Shown: positions 7,100 to 14,120, counted from the first letter of the stretch. The stretch: DNA of 22,512 nucleotides from Mucilaginibacter_A sp050954865 (GCA_050954865.1 JBPBQN010000251.1:1-22512), one strand, 5' to 3'. Notes: generated from the sequence alone by a model not told the origin. Program-made: numbers and translations.

Positions 7100-7145
7100 A
7101 ATGTTTCTTCTGGAAAAAAGAAAATCTGCTTTAAAATTTGAATAG

Positions 7146-7173
7146 GATTTCTCCTTTCGGTCGAAATGAAAAG
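7146..7173 (-). repeat. Short hairpin-forming spacer sequence
   Basis: It contains TTTCGGTCGAAATG, where TTTCG and CGAAA pair around a 2-nt loop, just beyond the DUF5606 stop. It resembles a widespread intergenic sequence; this is a weak call without a search. Confidence 0.25.
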
Positions 7174-7179
7174 TAGCGT

Positions 7180-7605
7180 TTATTCCGCTTTTGATTCTGT
7201 TTCTTCAGCAGCAACTTCCGCTTCTGCTTCAAATTCCGGCCGCGTTTTCAAAATAGAAAACCAGCTGATGATTTTTTTAATATCCGAAGCATAAACCTTT
7301 TCCTCATCATGATCTGGTGCCACTTCAAAGAAAAATGTACGCAACGTTTTGCCATCCGCTTTTTTAGCGTCCGGAATGTTTTCCAGTGTTTTCATGCGCT
7401 CTAAAATATCCGTCAGCTTTAAATCTTCAGTCTCGCCAAAAACGGTAATTTCATCCAGCGCAGCCAATTTTGCCGTGCTTAAATTCACCACTAATTTCAG
7501 CTTTTGCTCATCCAGACTTTCCAGTACAAAACCGGTTTTATTTTGCGCCATTGCACGCCACAAACCTGGTTTCCCGGAAACGGAAACGATTCCATGTAAA
7601 TTCAT
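7180..7605 (-). CDS. DUF5606-type conserved Bacteroidota protein
   Basis: The 141-residue soluble protein has no signal peptide. The N-terminal MNLHGIVSVSGKPGLWRAMAQN and FVLESLDEQKLKLVV segments look like a small beta-barrel domain. This is followed by a helical region (LTDILERMKTLEN; ASDIKKIISWFSIL) and a very acidic tail (EAEAEVAAEETESKAE). This layout matches DUF5606 as I know it in Bacteroidota; molecular function is not established. It is encoded on the minus strand downstream of the cyclophilin gene, separated from it by an 87-nt repeat-bearing spacer. Conservation across the phylum suggests a housekeeping role, but that is an inference. Confidence 0.8.
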   Translation of the reverse strand: MNLHGIVSVSGKPGLWRAMAQNKTGFVLESLDEQKLKLVVNLSTAKLAALDEITVFGETEDLKLTDILERMKTLENIPDAKKADGKTLRTFFFEVAPDHDEEKVYASDIKKIISWFSILKTRPEFEAEAEVAAEETESKAE

Positions 7606-7611
7606 TTTTTG

Positions 7612-7690
7612 AGTTGTAAGTTATCAGTTGCCAGTTTTCAGTTTTTAATCGCCAAAAACTGGCAACCCGCAACTCAAAACTGGCAACTTT
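7612..7690. repeat. Inverted/direct repeat cluster built on GTTGCCAGTTTT
   Basis: GTTGCCAGTTTT (7627-7638) has its reverse complement twice, at 7655-7666 and 7676-7687, so alternative 12-bp stems are possible. An inner CAGTTTTT/AAAAACTG stem (7639-7646 with 7654-7661) shares the same core. It fills the gap between the cyclophilin and DUF5606 genes and could attenuate or terminate read-through. Confidence 0.65.
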
Positions 7691-7692
7691 AT

Positions 7693-8151
7693 TTAATCAA
7701 TCACTTCAATACTGGTAATTTTATCGTTCTGACGGATTTGATCAACCACATCAACATTATCCACAACTTTACCAAAAACAGTGTGGTTACGATCTAAATG
7801 CGCCGTATTTGCCCGGCTGTGGCAGATGAAAAACTGAGAACCGCCGGTGTTACGGCCAGCATGAGCCATCGAAAGCACACCACGATCATGGTATTGGTTT
7901 TCGCCAGTCAGCTCGCAGTCAATTTTGTAACCAGGGCCGCCGCTGCCTGCACGTGCCGAAGTGGATGGATCTTTAGAAAGCGGATCGCCGGTTTGCACCA
8001 TAAAATTTGGAATTACGCGGTGAAAAGCCACACCGTTGTAAAATCCTTCTTTGGCTAATTTTAAAAAGTTGGCTACAGTATTTGGCGCATCCTGCTCGTA
8101 AAATTCTACGGTCATGTCGCCTTTGTCGGTTTTAATAATTGCTTTGCTCAT
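7693..8151 (-). CDS. Cyclophilin-type peptidyl-prolyl cis-trans isomerase
   Basis: This enzyme accelerates cis-trans isomerisation of X-Pro bonds during protein folding. The 152 residues are one cyclophilin domain with the catalytic signature FHRVIPNFMVQTGDP (Arg45), GSQFFI in the middle and LDRNHTVFGKV. The tryptophan that confers cyclosporin sensitivity in eukaryotic enzymes is His here, as usual in bacterial homologues. There is no signal peptide, so it is cytoplasmic (PpiB-like). The start is supported by a TAACTTTG promoter box 20 nt upstream. It is divergent from the exported-protein gene at 8219. Confidence 0.95.
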   Translation of the reverse strand: MSKAIIKTDKGDMTVEFYEQDAPNTVANFLKLAKEGFYNGVAFHRVIPNFMVQTGDPLSKDPSTSARAGSGGPGYKIDCELTGENQYHDRGVLSMAHAGRNTGGSQFFICHSRANTAHLDRNHTVFGKVVDNVDVVDQIRQNDKITSIEVID

Positions 8152-8170
8152 TTTTTTGTTTAAAGAGGTG

Positions 8171-8178
8171 CAAAGTTA
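8171..8178 (-). promoter_or_regulatory. Bacteroidota -7 promoter element of the cyclophilin gene
   Basis: On the minus strand TAACTTTG (8178-8171) perfectly matches TAnnTTTG, 19 nt before the ATG at 8151. It lies in the 67-nt divergent gap. No convincing -33 box was found. Confidence 0.5.
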
Positions 8179-8218
8179 GTATTTTAGTAACAATATCAGA
8201 TTTTAGAATTGATTTAAG

Positions 8219-9484
8219 ATGAAGGGTTTCCGTGCTGTTTTTATCGCTATAATTTTATGTTTTTTAGGGTTTTGGGTTGATGCTGCTTCCATTTTAATAC
8301 CGATGGACGAAACGCAGCACGATCACTTAAAATCCTACGGCATTGCGTTCTGGATTTTAAAAAACGGCGAAGAAGTAGATTGGCTGCTTAATTACCGCGG
8401 CGGCAGTTTTATGCTGAAATACAGTCAGAAAGCCGAATCCGAATGCAAAATCCGAGGCGTGAGTTATGAGGTTTTGGCCGATGCAAAAGCAAGTTCCATT
8501 TTAACCGAAATTACTGATCCTTCCGTCAATATGGATATGGTCAAGCTGGAAAAAGCACCTAAAATGGCCGTTTATTCGCCCAAAAGCAAACTACCCTGGG
8601 ACGATGCCGTAACGCTGGTTTTAACGTATGCCGAAATTCCGTACACGGTTTTGTATGATGAGGAAATTATTAAAGGCGAGCTGCCCAAATATGATTGGCT
8701 GCACCTGCACCACGAAGATTTTACCGGCCAGTACAGCAAGTTTTATTCGGCTTTTCACAACGCGGCCTGGTATATTGAAGATCAGGAACGGCAGGAAGCG
8801 CTGGCCAAAAAATTAGGCTTTAAAAAAGTATCGCAGATGAAGCTTGCCGTGGCCAAAGATATCCGTGATTTCTGTTCGGGCGGCGGATTTTTGTTTGCAA
8901 TGTGTTCTGGCACGGATTCTTTCGATATTGCGCTGGCTGCCGATGGAACCGATATTTGCGAACGCATTTTTGATGGTGATGCTGCTGATCCGAACGCACA
9001 ATCCAAACTCAATTTTAACAATACTTTTGCTTTCCAGAACTTCAAAATTGATGAAAACCCGTACAGCCACAGCTTCAGCAACATTGATGTAACGCCAACC
9101 CGAAGCGTGAGCAGGCAAGATGATTATTTTACTTTATTTGATTTTTCGGCTAAATGGGATGTGGTTCCGGCCATGCTCACCCAAAACCATGATAAAGTAA
9201 TTAAAGGTTTTATGGGATTAACAACCGCTTTCCGCAAGGATTTAATCAAGCCAAATGTGTTGATTTTGGGTGAACTGAAATCTGCCGGCGAAGCGCGCTA
9301 CATTCACGGTGATTACGGCAAAGGGCAATGGACTTTTTACGGCGGCCACGATCCGGAAGATTATCAGCACGCCATCGGCGACCCGCCAACAGACCTCAAA
9401 CTGCATCCAAATTCACCGGGTTACCGCTTGATTTTGGATAATGTTTTGTTCCCCGCAGCCAAGAAAAAGAAACAAAAAACGTGA
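8219..9484 (+). CDS. Exported conserved Bacteroidota protein (often mislabelled asparagine synthetase B)
   Basis: The 421-residue protein has a signal peptide (MKGFRAVFIAIILCFLGFWVDA). Characteristic segments are ILIPMDETQHDHLKSYGIAFW, the WLLNYRGGSF motif, WDDAVTLVLTYAEIPYTVLYDEE, YDWLHLHHEDFTGQYSKFY and GGGFLFAMCSGTDSFDIALAA. From memory, close relatives are labelled asparagine synthetase B. This protein has neither the N-terminal nucleophilic Cys glutaminase domain nor the PP-loop synthetase domain, and it is exported, so that label should not be transferred. The GGFLFAMCSGTDSFD and DWLHLHHED regions recall glutamine-amidotransferase-like/ThuA folds, which is only a suggestion. The first codons contain a copy of the dispersed motif (8231-8245), and the stop codon overlaps another (9483). 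Confidence 0.82.
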   Translation: MKGFRAVFIAIILCFLGFWVDAASILIPMDETQHDHLKSYGIAFWILKNGEEVDWLLNYRGGSFMLKYSQKAESECKIRGVSYEVLADAKASSILTEITDPSVNMDMVKLEKAPKMAVYSPKSKLPWDDAVTLVLTYAEIPYTVLYDEEIIKGELPKYDWLHLHHEDFTGQYSKFYSAFHNAAWYIEDQERQEALAKKLGFKKVSQMKLAVAKDIRDFCSGGGFLFAMCSGTDSFDIALAADGTDICERIFDGDAADPNAQSKLNFNNTFAFQNFKIDENPYSHSFSNIDVTPTRSVSRQDDYFTLFDFSAKWDVVPAMLTQNHDKVIKGFMGLTTAFRKDLIKPNVLILGELKSAGEARYIHGDYGKGQWTFYGGHDPEDYQHAIGDPPTDLKLHPNSPGYRLILDNVLFPAAKKKKQKT

Positions 9485-9497
9485 TGCTGTTTTTATC
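9483..9497 (-). repeat. Dispersed motif, GATGCTGTTTTTATC form, overlapping a stop codon
   Basis: This is an exact core followed by AGTATAAAATTGG. The TGA stop of the preceding gene (9482-9484) overlaps its start. With the opposite-facing copy at 9550 it forms an imperfect inverted pair across the gap between two convergent genes. Confidence 0.75.
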
Positions 9498-9549
9498 AGT
9501 ATAAAATTGGTGAAGCTGAAACTGCTTTATATCAGGTAAAATTTATGCT

Positions 9550-9564
9550 GGTAAAAGAAGCATT
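9550..9564 (+). repeat. Dispersed motif, GGTAAAAGAAGCATT form
   Basis: The exact 15-mer recurs at 12982 and 15759. It is preceded by AAATTTATGCT. It is the right half of the inverted pair with 9483-9497. Confidence 0.75.
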
Positions 9565-9587
9565 GTTCGTTCAAAATCTTTATAAAA

Positions 9588-11762
9588 TCAGTTGTAAAAA
9601 TTCCAGCTCACCCCAAAAACCAGTAATGCATCCTGCATTGGATAACCAGCCTGCGCATTAGGTGATTTTAGTGTTGCAGGCGCTGCGCCCGGTGATACAA
9701 CGGTATAATAACCTTTGCTTTGCAAACCCTGGTTGGCATAAGTGTATTTCAGGAACAAATTGGTGCGCTTTAAAGTGCCTTTTACAAACAGATCAACCAC
9801 CGGATAAGTGGCAAAAGCAAAACTGGAATTGTTGTAAAACTGACCAATGCCAGGCGCATAGGCCTGCGCCAGATATTTGGTGTTGTACCGCACGGCAAAA
9901 CCGTAATTGGTACTCAGTACATTAAAAAAGTTTTTATTATAGTACAAACTGTTGTAGGTATAAAATGATGGCGTGCGCAGAATATCTGTGTTGCTGGTTT
10001 TTTGATAAACCAGATAATTATCAAAATGCACGTTATGCCAAGTAAAATTTTTAGCCAGACTTAATTTAAGCAAACTGATGATCCCGCTGTTTTGCTGAGG
10101 TAGCAAATTGTTAGAATAGGCTGAATCCGCTCTGGTATTTTTGGGATTAGCAGCGGCAAAATACAAGTAATTTCCTAACAAAAAATACTCTGCTTTAGCA
10201 TCCAGTTGTAGTTTTTCATTCAGGTAATTAAAGGACAATCCAGTTGTTTTTTGTTTACTTAAATTTGTGTTGTTAAAGGTATAATGGCTTGAATACCAGC
10301 TGGTATAAATTAAAGGAACTGTATTGTTTTGCGTGTAAGCTTCGGCAATTATGCGGCCAATTTTATTTCCTAAAAGCACATTTAATTTGGCATCGTACAA
10401 ATAATCGCCGAACTCGCGGCCCAGTGTAACTTGTTGTAAATTAACATCCAAACCGGCACGATCATTCAGGCTGTATCCGGCCCGCGCTTTTAAAGTAATA
10501 TCCTGAAAAGAGTTATTGTGCTCTTCTTGCTGATAGATTTGGGTAGAAGCCAAACCAGCAGCCCGCACCCATTGACTGTAATTGTAATAATCATGTACCA
10601 AACCTAAATCCAGTTTTAACTCATTCTGAACAAATTTTACCGCATTTCCGCGTAAAGCAAAACTGTACGAAAACTCATTTTGGATATGCGTTACATGAAG
10701 CGAATCTCTGGAATAAAGTGTATCGGTATTATGCTGCGGAAAAACATTATACGTATCTGCTTCATCCTGCAAATACTTGTACTGCTGCGTGTTATAAGTA
10801 AACGTATGCGAAATACGCTGCGTAGGCACAACGTCTGAAGAAGAACCAGCTGATGTATTTAAACCTTCCGTTTTGCCGATATAATAAATTTGTTTGATGT
10901 AAAAACTGTTGTCTCTGTAATTGTCGCGGGAATTATTTAACCGAACCGGCAGCGCAGTTTTTGCTAACGAACTATTGCTGCTGACTGGCCCCGTGCTTTT
11001 CCTGAAAATGCTATCACTCAGGATGGAACCGTTTTCCGGAACTTTTAAATTATTAAAAGTGAGGTTGCCAAGCAGATTATACCGTTTGCTTTTAGATTCG
11101 TACCAGGTAAAAACAGCAGCTTCCAAATGATCAGATTTTTGCCTCGGATAAAAACCTACCGAACCAATGCGGTTAAAATTGAAGCCGGCATTCCAGTTTG
11201 GTTTGATGTTTTGCGTGTGCGTTACGCTAAAAAGCTGTTCTTTTAATGCTCCGTTTACGTAATATAAATTGGTAAAAGGCGTGCGCGCCCGATAGTAAGT
11301 TACGTCTTCCGGCTTTAACAAATACGCATCAAAAGCATGGATACCTATATCAAAACCGATGTATTTGCGTGGTTCAAAAAGTAAACTCCGATAAGCCAAT
11401 CCTAAATTTCCTAAACCAATTTTAGGGCTGCGCGGCTGATATAAAACGCTGTAATTTTCAAAATTATTCAGCGTAGTATCTAAAGGCACAACATGCGTAC
11501 CGTCATTTAAAAGATGTGCATTGGTGATGCGGATAAACTTGGAAGTAAAAACAACCGAATCACCTTTATGCTCATCGCGTTTGCGTAAGGTATCCAGTAA
11601 CTGGTCGTCGGTTAATGGTTTTGCAGTTCTTCGATGGCTCGTATCACCCTGAATAAACGGGTTGGTATTGGTATTAGTAGTGCGGCCATATTGCGCATAA
11701 ACCGAAGCTGCCGGCAAAAAAATCAGCAATAAAAATAAAAATCTCAGCTTTGTTAAATTCAC
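9588..11762 (-). CDS. Putative outer-membrane porin (Porin_10-type)
   Basis: The 724-residue protein has a signal peptide ending near VYA-Q (residue ~23). A Pro/Thr-rich N-terminal stretch follows, then a long series of alternating amphipathic strands typical of a beta-barrel (IGFDIGIHAFDAYLL, WNAGFNFNRIGSVGF, SYSFALRGNAV, FNYLNEKLQLDAKAEYF). It ends in LVFGVSWNFYN, an aromatic-rich last strand. This matches the large 'putative porin' family of Bacteroidota. The start codon is GTG, not ATG, and lies in a GTGA overlap with the stop of the purine nucleoside phosphorylase gene. It is the last gene of the lpxK-PNP-porin run; its substrate is unknown. Confidence 0.88.
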   Translation of the reverse strand: MNLTKLRFLFLLLIFLPAASVYAQYGRTTNTNTNPFIQGDTSHRRTAKPLTDDQLLDTLRKRDEHKGDSVVFTSKFIRITNAHLLNDGTHVVPLDTTLNNFENYSVLYQPRSPKIGLGNLGLAYRSLLFEPRKYIGFDIGIHAFDAYLLKPEDVTYYRARTPFTNLYYVNGALKEQLFSVTHTQNIKPNWNAGFNFNRIGSVGFYPRQKSDHLEAAVFTWYESKSKRYNLLGNLTFNNLKVPENGSILSDSIFRKSTGPVSSNSSLAKTALPVRLNNSRDNYRDNSFYIKQIYYIGKTEGLNTSAGSSSDVVPTQRISHTFTYNTQQYKYLQDEADTYNVFPQHNTDTLYSRDSLHVTHIQNEFSYSFALRGNAVKFVQNELKLDLGLVHDYYNYSQWVRAAGLASTQIYQQEEHNNSFQDITLKARAGYSLNDRAGLDVNLQQVTLGREFGDYLYDAKLNVLLGNKIGRIIAEAYTQNNTVPLIYTSWYSSHYTFNNTNLSKQKTTGLSFNYLNEKLQLDAKAEYFLLGNYLYFAAANPKNTRADSAYSNNLLPQQNSGIISLLKLSLAKNFTWHNVHFDNYLVYQKTSNTDILRTPSFYTYNSLYYNKNFFNVLSTNYGFAVRYNTKYLAQAYAPGIGQFYNNSSFAFATYPVVDLFVKGTLKRTNLFLKYTYANQGLQSKGYYTVVSPGAAPATLKSPNAQAGYPMQDALLVFGVSWNFYN

Positions 11763-12574
11763 AGTTGCGCAATCAGTTCTTTCAAAATTAAAGTCATTTT
11801 CGGTTCGGCCTGTTGTGCAATTGCAATAATTTCTTCTACAGAAACCGGCTGCAATTCATCCGGAAAACCTTCATCCGTGATTACAGAAATGGCAAAAACC
11901 GCCAGATTCATGTGGTTGGCCACAATCACTTCCGGCACGGTGCTCATGCCAACTGCATCGCCACCGATGATGCGCAGATAACGGTATTCAGCTTTGGTTT
12001 CTAAATTTGGACCGGTTACTGAAACATAAACGCCTTTATGGCATGCAATACTGTTTTTACCGGCTATTTTTAAGGCATTTTCGATGAGATCTTTGCGGTA
12101 AGGCTGGCTCATATCCGGGAAACGCGGCCCCAAATCTTCCTCGTTATTCCCGCGCAACGGATTGTCTGGCTGTAGGTTGATATGATCTTCAATCACCATT
12201 AAATCACCTTTTCTGAATGCCGGATTAAGCGCACCGCTGGCGTTGGAAACCAGCAACGTTTTAATGCCCAGCATCTTCAAAATCCGCACCGGAAAAGTGA
12301 TTTGCTGCATCGAATAACCTTCGTAATAATGCAACCGGCCTTGCATGGCTACCACTTTTTTGCCGGCCAGCATTCCAAAAATCAATTTTCCGGAATGAAA
12401 CTCTAAGGTCGAGATCGGGAAATCCGGGATATTGCTGTACATCAGCTGTTTTTCAATCTCAATTTCGGTTACCAAACCGCCCAGTCCGGTGCCTAAAATA
12501 ATGCCGATTTCCGGCTCAAAACCATTAATCCGGCTTTGTATATAAGCGGTTGTTTTTCTGATACTTTCTAACAT
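11759..12574 (-). CDS. Purine nucleoside phosphorylase (trimeric PNP family)
   Basis: PNP cleaves purine (deoxy)nucleosides with phosphate to give base and (deoxy)ribose-1-phosphate in purine salvage, in the cytoplasm. The 271 residues show the family set: GIILGTGLGGL (phosphate-binding loop), MQGRLHYYEGY with the active-site His, LLVSNASGALNPAFRKGDLMVIEDHINL, NPLRGNNEEDLGPRFPDMS, and VTGPNLETKAEYR with the purine-binding Glu192. The residue after ITxx at the base-recognition position is Asp234 (SVITDEG), where human PNP has Asn243; this may widen specificity to 6-aminopurines. The N terminus overlaps the lpxK 3' end by 50 nt and the stop overlaps the porin GTG by 4 nt. The codons for residues 172-176 (GKNSI) contain a dispersed-motif copy. 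Confidence 0.93.
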   Translation of the reverse strand: MLESIRKTTAYIQSRINGFEPEIGIILGTGLGGLVTEIEIEKQLMYSNIPDFPISTLEFHSGKLIFGMLAGKKVVAMQGRLHYYEGYSMQQITFPVRILKMLGIKTLLVSNASGALNPAFRKGDLMVIEDHINLQPDNPLRGNNEEDLGPRFPDMSQPYRKDLIENALKIAGKNSIACHKGVYVSVTGPNLETKAEYRYLRIIGGDAVGMSTVPEVIVANHMNLAVFAISVITDEGFPDELQPVSVEEIIAIAQQAEPKMTLILKELIAQL

Positions 12575-13601
12575 AATTTTCTATCAACTGCTGAAATGCC
12601 GGTGCCGCATCATCCAAAAACGAAATGCCGATGGGCGCCACAAAAACCGGCAAACCGGCCAGCAGCGTTTGCAGCCCAGGTTCTTGTAAACGCTGCGCAT
12701 CTTTTTCTGTTGTGATGATAACCTTTTTTAACACTTGGCAGGCCGCAAAATCTGCAACAAGTTTACTTATATTTTTGCTGGTAAATGGATGATGATCCGG
12801 ATAATTATGCGGCATAACCTGTGCAAACTGCTTACGCAAATGTTGCAGCAACGGTTTCGGATTGGCAATTCCGGTAAGCACAAATAAGGTAGATTTTGGG
12901 TTGATAAAAACAGCATCCGCAGCAGGAAAAAATGATTTAAACTGCTGATAAACAATCGAAGTAAAAAACAAATTTTGATGCGGTAAAAGAAGCATTCTCT
13001 GTCGGATTTGCGCTTGTTTTTCTGCGGATAAATCCGGCGGACATTTACTGATCACGATTATATCTGCACGCTTTTTGCACGAAAATGGTTCGCGGAAATT
13101 TCCTGCCGGAAGCATTAAATGCGGCTCGTTGATCTTCCCGAAATCAAATAATAAAATGCTGAAACCTGGTTTTAAAGCGCGGTGCTGATAAGCGTCGTCC
13201 AACAAAATCAAATCATGATCAGCTTGCAATTTCTCTACGCCAACTACACGGTTTTCGCAAACAGCAACCGTAATTTCCGGAAATTTTCGTTTGAATTGCA
13301 GCGGTTCATCACCCACAGTTTTGGCCGTACTGTTTTTATCGGCATAAAAAAAGCCTTTGGTTTGCCGGCCGTAACCTCTGCTTAACGTAGCGATTTTATG
13401 CTGAGGTTTTAGCAGTTGAATCAAATATTCTGTCATCGGACTTTTGCCTGCGCCGCCAACTTCCAGATTACCGATGACAATAACGGGAAAATCAAATATG
13501 GTAGATTTAAAAATCCCAAAATCATAAAAAAAATTGCGGATAAAAATCACCAAATTATATAGTAGCGAAAACGGAAAAAGCAGGTAACGAAGCTGGCGCA
13601 T
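12525..13601 (-). CDS. lpxK: Tetraacyldisaccharide 4'-kinase
   Basis: LpxK phosphorylates the 4' position of tetraacyldisaccharide-1-phosphate to make lipid IVA, the sixth step of lipid A synthesis, at the inner membrane. The 358-residue protein has the expected N-terminal hydrophobic anchor (LLFPFSLLYNLVIFIRNFF, ~7-25), a P-loop VGGAGKSP (~48-55), LSRGYGRQTKGF (73-84) and the LLDDAYQHRAL motif (133-143). The start is supported by the family's usual short N terminus. It leads the minus-strand run lpxK-PNP-porin. Three copies of the dispersed motif lie inside the gene (12903, 12982, 13326). Its C-terminal coding region overlaps the PNP start by 50 nt in a different frame. Confidence 0.94.
   Translation of the reverse strand: MRQLRYLLFPFSLLYNLVIFIRNFFYDFGIFKSTIFDFPVIVIGNLEVGGAGKSPMTEYLIQLLKPQHKIATLSRGYGRQTKGFFYADKNSTAKTVGDEPLQFKRKFPEITVAVCENRVVGVEKLQADHDLILLDDAYQHRALKPGFSILLFDFGKINEPHLMLPAGNFREPFSCKKRADIIVISKCPPDLSAEKQAQIRQRMLLLPHQNLFFTSIVYQQFKSFFPAADAVFINPKSTLFVLTGIANPKPLLQHLRKQFAQVMPHNYPDHHPFTSKNISKLVADFAACQVLKKVIITTEKDAQRLQEPGLQTLLAGLPVFVAPIGISFLDDAAPAFQQLIENYVRKYQKNNRLYTKPD
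12903..12917 (+). repeat. Dispersed motif inside lpxK, GATAAAAACAGCATC form
   Basis: The exact core is preceded by ATTTTGGGTT. On the coding strand it reads Asp-Ala-Val-Phe-Ile. Confidence 0.7.
12982..12996 (+). repeat. Dispersed motif inside lpxK, GGTAAAAGAAGCATT form
   Basis: The exact 15-mer is shared with 9550 and 15759 and preceded by AAATTTTGATGC. On the coding strand it gives Met-Leu-Leu-Leu-Pro, in a different reading phase from the copy at 12903. Confidence 0.7.
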
Positions 13602-13603
13602 GG

Positions 13604-13633
13604 TTAAGATAAGCCTTTTATTTTCAACCCAAA
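13604..13633 (-). promoter_or_regulatory. Candidate promoter of the lpxK operon
   Basis: On the minus strand TTTG (13633-13630) is followed after 18 nt by TATCTTAA (13611-13604), then CC and the lpxK ATG. The -33 box is perfect and the -7 box matches 6/8. It would give a leaderless mRNA. This is a weak call. Confidence 0.28.
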
Positions 13634-13666
13634 ACCTGTTAATTTTTTCATGTAAATTGATTTGCT

Positions 13667-13681
13667 GATGCTGTTTTTATC
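13667..13681 (-). repeat. Dispersed motif, GATGCTGTTTTTATC form, upstream of lpxK
   Basis: This is an exact core followed by AACCAAAAATAAAATTTT. It is intergenic, between the divergent lpxK and the small membrane protein gene. Confidence 0.75.
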
Positions 13682-13781
13682 AACCAAAAATAAAATTTTA
13701 ATCAGGATTTGGCTTGATTTTACGTTTTGATTTTTGCTGGAAGTGAAAACATTAAATCCTTTTTTTGTATTTTAGCGGATA

Positions 13782-14120
13782 ATGCAGCAGAAACTGGTAA
13801 AAATAATGGTCAGCACCGCTTTCATTTTGATCTTTACGATCAAGATGTTTATTCCGGTTACGGCTGTTTTCATCAACCATTTTTCCAAACAAATCAAAAC
13901 GGTTATTCTGGTTGCTGATCAGGAAAACAACGACGAAAAATCAAACGATTTTAAAGATTCCATCAGCAAAACTAAAAAGGAAATAGACAAGGTTTTTGTC
14001 TGCCATTTTGAGTTTGTGCCGATGGTAACGCGCGTTCAACTATTGTTTAAGCAACAAGATTATTTGTTTAAACAAACCCATTTTCCGCCAATTCTTACAC
14101 CTCCGCCAAATTTAGCTTAA
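13782..14120 (+). CDS. Small membrane or exported protein of unknown function
   Basis: I do not recognise a named domain. The 112-residue ORF has one hydrophobic segment at about 8-31 (IMVSTAFILIFTIKMFIPV) after a basic start. A charged helical middle follows (ADQENNDEKSNDFKDSISKTKKEIDKVF), then a C-terminal QTHFPPILTPPPNLA. The Pro-rich ending resembles small proteins I have seen encoded upstream of transporter or receptor genes in Sphingobacteriaceae, but this is recollection. ATG at 13782 is preferred to the overlapping frame at 13727, which lacks protein-like character. It lies in the same direction as, and about 100 nt upstream of, the DUF1275 gene; a dispersed-motif copy lies between the two. 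Confidence 0.6.
   Translation: MQQKLVKIMVSTAFILIFTIKMFIPVTAVFINHFSKQIKTVILVADQENNDEKSNDFKDSISKTKKEIDKVFVCHFEFVPMVTRVQLLFKQQDYLFKQTHFPPILTPPPNLA

Larger units (their letters stand above)
6872..7106 (+). repeat. 235-bp segment bounded by inverted repeats, carrying two identical 46-bp palindromes
   Basis: This is part of the 307-nt gene-free gap between the convergent CDF and DUF5606 genes. The outer ends (6872-6893 and 7085-7106) are a perfect 22-nt inverted repeat beginning AAACATTAATGC. Each end carries the 46-bp palindrome described separately. Between them are about 129 nt of AT-rich DNA that codes for nothing evident. The structure is MITE-like, but no target-site duplication was recognised. 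The paired palindromes could also serve as transcription barriers between converging genes. Confidence 0.6.

Noticed and set aside
7609..7797. 62-codon plus-strand ORF
   Set aside because: It starts in the inverted-repeat cluster and runs antisense into the cyclophilin gene; a chance frame.
13727..13918. 63-codon ORF overlapping the small membrane protein
   Set aside because: It overlaps in another frame, has unlikely composition, and no homology is recognised. The 13782 frame has a membrane helix and a better profile.
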